18,931 bases of DNA from Candidatus Nanohalarchaeota archaeon (GTDB taxonomy: Archaea > EX4484-52 > B79-G9): the NCBI GenBank assembly GCA_003660865.1, contig QMVA01000006.1, positions 1 to 18,931 on the forward strand, read 5' to 3'. Of this stretch, positions 14,078 through 18,931 are shown in pieces. A program made the translations under genes and the position numbers. The notes under the pieces were generated by a model that worked only from the letters and a program-made list of their open reading frames with translations, had not been told where the DNA came from and did not search any database. Positions within the stretch are counted from its first letter, which is position 1, and each line of letters opens with the position of its first letter.

Positions 14078-15589
14078 ATGGATTACGAAGCACTGCTCCA
14101 GAAATTACCTGGCGTCCAGAAACCAGTAAAAAGACAGACATTCAACCAGAAACTAAAATGGACTGGCATCATTCTACTATCATACTTCCTGCTCTCAGAC
14201 ACATTCGTCTTGGGAGTAAGCCCTGAAAGAATGGCATACTTTGAACAGCTCGCAGCACTCATGGGCGCAAGCATGGGCACCATAATTACACTAGGTATCG
14301 GTCCAATAGTATCCGCAAGCATCATACTCCAATTATTAGTAGGTGCAAAAGTAATAGACTGGGACCTAAGCAGCCATCATGGGAAAGTAATGTTCCAAGG
14401 CACCCAGAAAATACTCGCATTCACCTTCGCATTCGTTGAAGCCGCTGCATACACAATGTTCGGCGCAATCGACCCCATAATCCACACAACATCAATGATG
14501 CTCTTTGTGATAGCTCAACTGACAATAGGCGGATGGCTCGTCATATTCATGGACGAAGTCGTCTCAAAATGGGGCTTCGGATCAGGCGTCTCACTATTCA
14601 TTGCAGCAGGTATAAGCAAACAGATACTAATCGGCCTTTTCAGTGTACTAAAAACCGACGCTGGAGTATACATAGGAAGAATCCCGCAACTCATAATGCT
14701 ATTCATATCCGGAACACCGGCATTAGATAATACTCTAACACTGTTAATACCAATAATATCAACAGTATCAGTATTCTTCCTCGTAGTCTACGCCCAGTCC
14801 ATGCGCGTAGAAATCCCGCTGGCCTTCGGCTCAATCAGGGGTTTTGGAAGAAAATGGCCACTAAAATTCATCTATACAAACGTAATGCCCGTAATATTGA
14901 CATCCGCAATCCTCATAAACCTACAGGTCTGGGGCAAGATGCTATCCGATCACGGTTTTGCAATACTTGGTAAATTTAACGAAAACGGCAACCCCACAAA
15001 CGGAATAATGTACTTCCTCAGCCCGCCAAACTCATTCGCAATAAACATGCTCTCTTTAAGCATCCTTCTAAGCGTAATGCTTGGAATAATCATTGCATAC
15101 GTAATATTCAAAGAAAGAGAATACCTGATAATAGCTACAACAGCGGCACTCGGAATACTCATCGGCATATACATGATAAACGCATACTCCACACTCCCAA
15201 CCCTGATGGATATTGCGCGCATAATAACCTACGTATCATTCTACATGATCGGCTGCGCCGTATTCTCAATGTTCTGGGTAAGCACATCTAACATGGATCC
15301 AAAAAGCGTCGCAAAACAGATACAATCATCAGGCATGCAGATACCTGGCTTCAGACGCGATCCCCGTGTAATTGAGCGCGTACTCGGCCGATACATCCCA
15401 CCCTTGGCAGTCCTCGGCGGCGCATTCGTCGGCTTCCTCTCCGCATTCGCAGACTTTTCAGGCTCAATCGTAAGAGGCACAGGGCTCCTATTAACAGTAA
15501 TGATAATCTACCAACTCTACGAGCAGATCGCAACCGAGCATCTCGAAGACATGCACCCGATGCTAAGACAATTCATGCAAAAAACATAG
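14078..15589 (+). CDS. secY: Preprotein translocase subunit SecY
   Basis: 503 residues, near the upper end for archaeal SecY, with about ten membrane segments, the first at 27-45 after a cytosolic N-terminus (LLQKLPGVQKPVKRQTFNQK). Family signatures: ERMAYFEQLAALMGA (plug region), GIGPIVSASIILQLL, GFGSGVSLFIAAG, and the cytosolic loops YAQSMRVEIPL and the later RRDPRVIERVLGRYIPPLAV (about 428-447) that contact the ribosome. It forms the Sec channel for export and membrane insertion. Location after uL15 is conserved in all domains. ATG 14078 follows GTGAA (14069-14073). The adenylate kinase gene that usually follows in Archaea is absent. Confidence 0.98.
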   Translation: MDYEALLQKLPGVQKPVKRQTFNQKLKWTGIILLSYFLLSDTFVLGVSPERMAYFEQLAALMGASMGTIITLGIGPIVSASIILQLLVGAKVIDWDLSSHHGKVMFQGTQKILAFTFAFVEAAAYTMFGAIDPIIHTTSMMLFVIAQLTIGGWLVIFMDEVVSKWGFGSGVSLFIAAGISKQILIGLFSVLKTDAGVYIGRIPQLIMLFISGTPALDNTLTLLIPIISTVSVFFLVVYAQSMRVEIPLAFGSIRGFGRKWPLKFIYTNVMPVILTSAILINLQVWGKMLSDHGFAILGKFNENGNPTNGIMYFLSPPNSFAINMLSLSILLSVMLGIIIAYVIFKEREYLIIATTAALGILIGIYMINAYSTLPTLMDIARIITYVSFYMIGCAVFSMFWVSTSNMDPKSVAKQIQSSGMQIPGFRRDPRVIERVLGRYIPPLAVLGGAFVGFLSAFADFSGSIVRGTGLLLTVMIIYQLYEQIATEHLEDMHPMLRQFMQKT

Positions 15590-15619
15590 ACACACATTTA
15601 GAAGATTGGAGGAGACATA

Positions 15620-16309
15620 ATGCAAATACTATTCAACACCATAGAAACACTCGGCGCACCCCTGATAGCAATGGGACCAATATACGCAATAGCAACAATA
15701 TCAATATTCATATCATTCCTGCTCTCAATCTCATACAAACTCCTCGTAAACCAGAACAAAGTCAAATACATCCGCACCGAACTAAAAGAACTAAAAACAA
15801 AAATGAACGCCGCAAAAAAGAAAGGCAAAGAAAAAGAACTAAAAACACTATTCGACAAAAGCCTGAAACTAAACAACCAGCAACTAATGCTAAACATGAA
15901 ACCACTAATAGCATCAATGGTACTCATAAGCCTATTCCTCCCGTGGCTCAGCCATGCCTACGGCGACATAAACGCAAAACTAGAAGACAACAAAGGCATA
16001 TATGAATACAAAGACATAAAAGAAAACTTCACAATCACACAAAACACAGAAGCAACAATCACATTCGAAAACCCAAAACTTGACACGGTGGAAGACGGCG
16101 CTGAAATAAAGATAGGAGACCGCACACATATCATAGAGATCAAGAAAAAAGACGAAAAAATAAACAGCGTAAAATTCAAAGGCTTCCGAGCGAACCTCCC
16201 ATTCACACTCCCTATCTTCAACAAAAACACAGTTGGATGGCTCGGCCTGTACATAATAATCTCAATGCCCACAACATTTTTATTCAGAAAAATCCTAAAC
16301 GTACAATAA
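15620..16309 (+). CDS. EMC3/TMCO1-like membrane insertase (DUF106, Oxa1 superfamily)
   Basis: 229 residues, three membrane segments (about 19-42, 95-112 and 205-222). After segment 1 comes a basic, coiled-coil-like cytosolic hairpin (45-92, RTELKELKTKMNAAKKKGK), the usual Oxa1-family layout; the motif LMLNMKPLIASMVLISL leads into segment 2. Between segments 2 and 3 is a stretch of about 90 residues, probably outside the cell, with beta-like parts (ENFTITQNTEATITFENPK). Archaeal DUF106 genes lie next to secY and are thought to insert membrane proteins. Ribosome-binding site GGAGGAG (15608-15614) is canonical, unlike the GTGAY sites around it. Confidence 0.88.
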   Translation: MQILFNTIETLGAPLIAMGPIYAIATISIFISFLLSISYKLLVNQNKVKYIRTELKELKTKMNAAKKKGKEKELKTLFDKSLKLNNQQLMLNMKPLIASMVLISLFLPWLSHAYGDINAKLEDNKGIYEYKDIKENFTITQNTEATITFENPKLDTVEDGAEIKIGDRTHIIEIKKKDEKINSVKFKGFRANLPFTLPIFNKNTVGWLGLYIIISMPTTFLFRKILNVQ

Positions 16310-16315
16310 CACAAC

Positions 16316-16336
16316 ACACAAAACATTTATAAAAAT
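16316..16336 (+). promoter_or_regulatory. BRE/TATA promoter for eL34-eL14
   Basis: CACAAAAC followed by TTTATAAAAAT (16326-16336), in the 69-nt gap after the EMC3-like gene. Transcription would start near 16353-16360, about 20-25 nt before the eL34 ATG. It closely matches the promoter at 212-230, which suggests parallel control of both transcription units. Confidence 0.65.
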
Positions 16337-16378
16337 ATCAACCAACAAGCATGATAGATAACAAAAAAGATGATAAAC

Positions 16379-16639
16379 ATGAAACAGATATTCGAAACAA
16401 ACTCAGTAAAAAGAATAGCAACAAAAACACCTGGCGCAAAACTAGTCTACAACTACCGCAAAAAAAAGGTCAAACAAGCCACCTGCTCAAACTGCAACGC
16501 AAAATTGAACGGCATCCCAAGACTGCGACAGTTCCAGATAAACAAACTCCCGAAAACCAAAAAAAGGCCGGAGCGCCCCTACAGCGGAGTCCTATGCGCA
16601 AAATGCTTAGAAGAAGCAATAAAAGAAAAACTAGAATAA
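16379..16639 (+). CDS. rpl34e: Large subunit ribosomal protein eL34 (L34e), zinc-binding
   Basis: 86 residues, archaeal length. Signatures: TKTPGAKLVYNYRKKK (15-30), the zinc knuckles CSNC (C36, C39) and CAKC (C73, C76), and KLPKTKKRPERPYSGVLC between them. Found in Archaea and eukaryotes, missing in some reduced lineages. GATGAT (16369-16374) precedes ATG 16379 by 4 nt; the ATG at 16370 lies inside this site. eL14 follows after 11 nt, where cytidylate kinase usually intervenes. Confidence 0.95.
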   Translation: MKQIFETNSVKRIATKTPGAKLVYNYRKKKVKQATCSNCNAKLNGIPRLRQFQINKLPKTKKRPERPYSGVLCAKCLEEAIKEKLE

Positions 16640-16650
16640 TGGTGACACAA

Positions 16651-16926
16651 ATGACAGCAATTGAAACAGGTCGCGTATGCATAAAAACAAGAGGTAGAAA
16701 CGCAGGCAAATACTGTATAATAACAGAAACAATAGACGACAACTACGTAACCATAACAGGCCCGAAAGCCCTGAACAAGATAAAAACAAAAAAATGCAAC
16801 ATAGACCACCTGGCGCTAACAGGCAAAAAACTAGACATCAAAGACAAAGCAACCGAAAAAGACGTCGAAGAAGCAATAGAAAGCGCAAACCTAACCGATA
16901 CCTTCAAACAGGGTCTGAAACTCTAA
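16651..16926 (+). CDS. rpl14e: Large subunit ribosomal protein eL14 (L14e)
   Basis: 91 residues. SH3/KOW-like start ETGRVCIKTRGRNAGKYCII (5-24), DDNYVTITGPKALN and the conserved CNIDHLALTGKKLDIK, then a short helix. Archaeal and eukaryotic large-subunit protein. GGTGAC (16641-16646) is 4 nt before ATG 16651. The frame is open far upstream (to 16351), but that part overlaps eL34 in another frame and resembles nothing, so ATG 16651 is the start. Confidence 0.95.
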   Translation: MTAIETGRVCIKTRGRNAGKYCIITETIDDNYVTITGPKALNKIKTKKCNIDHLALTGKKLDIKDKATEKDVEEAIESANLTDTFKQGLKL

Positions 16927-16930
16927 TCAG

Positions 16931-16937
16931 AAAAAAA
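16931..16937 (-). terminator. Oligo-T terminator candidate for the MNT-HEPN unit
   Basis: Seven T on the minus strand, 25 nt after the original HEPN stop codon (16962-16964). Archaeal transcription often ends at such T tracts without a hairpin. Because the + strand is A-rich everywhere, T tracts on this strand are common, so support is modest. Confidence 0.35.
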
Positions 16938-16961
16938 CAAGCGAACAAACAATCACCATAC

Positions 16962-17260
16962 TCAATCTGAAAGTTTACGAATAAGTTCTAGGACATTATC
17001 CTTCAACTCTCCCAACTCATTCTCTATTATGTCCCACACAAATACTCTATATCCCTCCAAGGAATATCATCATATTTATCCCTAACCTCATCAGGTATCT
17101 GACTTACAGATTCACCTATAATCTCCAGTGATCTCGAAACAGCATAAACAGTCTTCTCATCATCCTTAAAATCATCAAAACTCATACCAGAAACAAATCT
17201 CTGAATCCTATCGACATTCTCAACAATATCATCCAAAAACAACTCATATTTTCGCTTCAT
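16962..17260 (-). pseudogene. HEPN (DUF86/HepT-like) toxin, broken by an internal deletion
   Basis: The frame from ATG 17260 gives 77 residues with clear HEPN family signs: FLDDIVENVDRIQRFVSGMSF, DEKTVYAVSRSLEIIGESV and IPDEVRDKYDDIPWRDI; then four foreign residues and a stop at 17027-17029. In another frame, from 17045 down to a TGA at 16962-16964, the normal HEPN C-terminus is intact (VWDIIENELGELKDNVLELI). Family members have about 18 residues between PWRDI and VWD, including the R-x4-H active-site motif; here only 8 nt remain. So about 46 nt were lost, removing the catalytic segment and shifting the frame. HEPN toxins are RNases paired with MNT antitoxins. The 77-residue product should have no RNase activity. 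It starts 10 nt after the MNT stop codon. Confidence 0.85.
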
Positions 17261-17270
17261 ACTGTTTACC

Positions 17271-17549
17271 CTACAATATATATGGTCTAAGCTCCTTACG
17301 CACGTATTTTGGCTTAACTAAATCAACATCGCAATCAAACAAATCATTAAGAAAATTCATAAGCCCGGAACTATCCCTAAAAAGCCCCCTGCCTCTTCGA
17401 TACTCCACAAGAAAATCAATATCACTCCCTCTCTTCTGCTCACCATAAGCATACGAACCAAAAAGAACAAGCTTCTTCACCCCAAATACCCTTACCTCTT
17501 CCTTATTCTCCTTCAACTTCTTCAATATAAAATCCTTTGTCAATACCAT
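17271..17549 (-). CDS. MNT-type minimal nucleotidyltransferase (antitoxin of HEPN-MNT pair)
   Basis: 92 residues, usual length. The nucleotidyltransferase signature is complete: LFGSYAYGEQKRGSDIDFLV with G31-S32, D43 and D45, and the third acidic residue in CDVDLV (D76). MNT antitoxins silence the HEPN RNase, in studied cases by adding AMP to a Tyr near its active site. The gene should still be functional although its partner is broken. Start ATG 17549 was chosen over TTG 17555; a TATA-like ATTTATATTTT lies about 26 nt upstream on the same strand, so the mRNA is probably leaderless. It is G/T-rich in its codons, unlike the + strand genes, which fits the strand-wide skew as well as transfer. 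Confidence 0.9.
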   Translation of the reverse strand: MVLTKDFILKKLKENKEEVRVFGVKKLVLFGSYAYGEQKRGSDIDFLVEYRRGRGLFRDSSGLMNFLNDLFDCDVDLVKPKYVRKELRPYIL

Positions 17550-17570
17550 AGACAACTATTGACAACCTAA

Positions 17571-17609
17571 AAATATAAATTTTGTTATCATCCCCTCAAC
17601 AAATATAAA
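17571..17609. promoter_or_regulatory. Divergent promoters of MNT (minus) and cbf5 (plus)
   Basis: On the minus strand ATTTATATTTT (17571-17581) lies about 26 nt before the MNT ATG. On the plus strand AAATATAAAA (17601-17610) lies about 27 nt before the cbf5 ATG. Both distances match the TATA-to-start spacing of Archaea, so both mRNAs would start at or next to their ATG. No ribosome-binding site precedes either gene, which agrees. Confidence 0.55.
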
Positions 17610-17632
17610 ACTCCTTCTCTCATAAAAAACCC

Positions 17633-18637
17633 ATGAAAGACACACAAAATTCCCCAACAGACACAAACGCAGATGCAGAAAACACAGAATACTTAACAAA
17701 ATCCCGCGCAAAAACCGACCCCAAACACGGCTGCCCCCCAGACAAAAGAGACATAAGGACCCACATCAAAAACGGCCTCATAATCCTCGACAAGCCAAAA
17801 GGCCCCACATCCCATCAGGTCGCAGCCTGGGTACGCGACATTTTCTCACTCAAAAAAGCAGGCCATTCAGGCACCCTCGACCCCGGCGTAACCGGCGTAC
17901 TCCCGACACTCCTCGAAAACGCAACAAAAATAATACCTGCCCTAGTCCACGGCAAAAAAGAATACATCTGCCTCATGCAGCTCCACACAGACATCCCGCA
18001 AAAACAAATCAAAGAAACCGCAAAATCATTCATAGGAAAAATACAGCAGATGCCTCCAGTAAAATCCGCAGTAAAAAGACAACTAAGAACAAGAGAAATC
18101 TACACACTCAACATACTCGAGATAGACAAAAGAGACGTCCTCTTCAAATCAGAAGTAGAAGCAGGAACATACATAAGAACTCTCTGCACCGACTTCGGAA
18201 AAAAACTAAAAACACAAGCCCACATGCAGGAACTAAGACGCACAATGGCAGGCTCACTCCCCGAAGAGCAATCACACACCCTGCAGGACATAAAAGACGC
18301 TTATGAATTCTACAAAGAAGAAAAAAACGAAAAAATCCTGAGAGACATAATAAAACCCCTGGAAACAGGAGTAATGCACCTCCAAAAAATAATAATCAAA
18401 GACTCGGCAATATCCGCAATATGCCACGGCGCCCCACTACGCATCTGCGGAATCGCAAAATACACAAAAGACATAAAAACAAACGACATAATAGCAATAA
18501 TGAGCCTCAAAGGCGAACTCGTAACACTCGCAGAATCAACAATGAACACAACAGAAATACAAAAAAAAGACAAAGGAATCGCAGCAAAAATCACAAGAGT
18601 AATAATGCCCCAGAACACATACCCAAGAACATGGTAA
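17633..18637 (+). CDS. truB: tRNA/rRNA pseudouridine synthase Cbf5 (TruB family, H/ACA RNP)
   Basis: 334 residues, complete archaeal Cbf5. N-terminal extension with the family's GCPPDKRDIRTHIKNG, then LDKPKGPTSHQ (52-62), the catalytic motif HSGTLDPGVTG with Asp83, the KKEY segment (Tyr111), PPVKSAVKRQLRTRE (141-155), GTYIRTLCTDFG (178-189) and a C-terminal PUA domain (about 250-325) ending MPQNTYPRTW, as in homologues. It converts U to pseudouridine in rRNA guided by H/ACA RNAs with Nop10, Gar1 and L7Ae, and can act on tRNA U55. Its place after eL14 is conserved; here the MNT-HEPN unit intervenes and cbf5 has its own, probably leaderless, promoter. Confidence 0.97.
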   Translation: MKDTQNSPTDTNADAENTEYLTKSRAKTDPKHGCPPDKRDIRTHIKNGLIILDKPKGPTSHQVAAWVRDIFSLKKAGHSGTLDPGVTGVLPTLLENATKIIPALVHGKKEYICLMQLHTDIPQKQIKETAKSFIGKIQQMPPVKSAVKRQLRTREIYTLNILEIDKRDVLFKSEVEAGTYIRTLCTDFGKKLKTQAHMQELRRTMAGSLPEEQSHTLQDIKDAYEFYKEEKNEKILRDIIKPLETGVMHLQKIIIKDSAISAICHGAPLRICGIAKYTKDIKTNDIIAIMSLKGELVTLAESTMNTTEIQKKDKGIAAKITRVIMPQNTYPRTW

Positions 18638-18661
18638 AAAGACAAAGGAGGAATGAACAAA

Positions 18662-18880
18662 ATGCCCGTAGACAAAAAACTAATGGAAATCCTTGCATGC
18701 CCAAAATGCAAAGGAAACGTAAAAGAACAAAGCATGTTCATAACATGCGCCAAATGCAAACTAGCATACCCCATACTTGACAAAGACATCCCCGACATGC
18801 TAATAGAAGACGCATGGCCACTGGAAAAAGCAAAAAAAGCAAAATTCAAACACAAGATAAAAATCCAGTCAAAGTCATAA
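18662..18880 (+). CDS. Trm112-like zinc protein
   Basis: 72 residues. Trm112-family pattern: LMEILACPKCKG (C13, C16), ITCAKCKLAYPILDKDIPDML (split; C29, C32), then a basic tail (KAKKAKFKHKIKIQSK). Trm112 activates several methyltransferases that modify tRNA, rRNA and release factors, in archaea as a small hub protein. GGAGG (18647-18651) serves ATG 18662 with 10 nt of spacing; ATG 18653 is only 1 nt from it and so unlikely. It starts 24 nt after cbf5 and is probably co-transcribed with it. UPF0434-type Trm112 homologues without a proven partner are the alternative. Confidence 0.85.
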   Translation: MPVDKKLMEILACPKCKGNVKEQSMFITCAKCKLAYPILDKDIPDMLIEDAWPLEKAKKAKFKHKIKIQSKS

Positions 18881-18931
18881 GTCACAAAAACAACCGCCAC
18901 TCAACCCCTATCGTCCTTTACCCATCCATCA

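Noticed and set aside
16351..16650. Extended eL14 frame from ATG 16351
   Set aside because: The extra part lies over eL34 in another frame and resembles nothing; ATG 16651 has its own GGTGAC site.
17027..17549. Horizontal transfer of the MNT-HEPN pair judged from its codon use
   Set aside because: The G/T-rich codons are what the strand-wide A+C skew predicts for any minus-strand gene, so codon use alone is no proof of transfer.
18881..18931. Possible end of a further gene at the window edge
   Set aside because: Too short and without a convincing frame on either strand.

Overview
The window is archaeal. It holds an almost complete S10-spc-type ribosomal protein super-cluster in the order uL3-uL4-uL23-uL2-uS19-uL22-uS3-uL29-aIF1-Rpp29-uS17-uL14-uL24-eS4-uL5-uS14-uS8-uL6-eL32-eL19-uL18-uS5-uL30-uL15-SecY-EMC3-like-eL34-eL14-Cbf5. 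The eukaryote-type proteins (eS4, eL32, eL19, eL34, eL14), the aIF1-Rpp29 pair inside the cluster, Cbf5, and TATA-type promoters all point to Archaea. The gene order is the one known from Euryarchaeota and some DPANN relatives; I cannot place the lineage more finely by eye.

Layout: bases 1-125 are the 3' end of rtcB. Bases 126-536 carry no gene but hold a BRE/TATA promoter and an inferred leader of about 285 nt with three hairpins. From 537 to 16926 every gene is on the + strand, mostly with gaps under 35 nt. Three longer gaps (before eS4, before a small zinc-ribbon gene, before uS5) carry related stem-loops. eL34 has its own promoter. A minus-strand MNT nucleotidyltransferase and a broken HEPN gene (16962-17549) sit between eL14 and cbf5; cbf5 and a Trm112-like zinc protein follow. 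The last 51 bases show nothing I can name.

How it fits together: the cluster supplies large- and small-subunit proteins, one initiation factor, an RNase P subunit, the Sec translocon and its Oxa1-like partner, and the rRNA pseudouridine synthase. The usual archaeal neighbours adenylate kinase (after secY) and cytidylate kinase (between eL34 and eL14) are absent.

Most unusual features: long Lys/Glu-rich tails on seven ribosomal proteins (uL23, uS3, uL24, eL32, uL18, uS5, uL15); a repeated hairpin with a UCAN-type loop in the gaps; an unrecognised 59-residue zinc-ribbon protein between eL32 and eL19; a HEPN toxin gene that lost its catalytic segment by deletion next to an intact MNT antitoxin; and a GTGAY ribosome-binding motif 3-7 nt before most start codons, which often creates a false in-frame GTG start. 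The + strand is rich in A and C throughout, even between genes.
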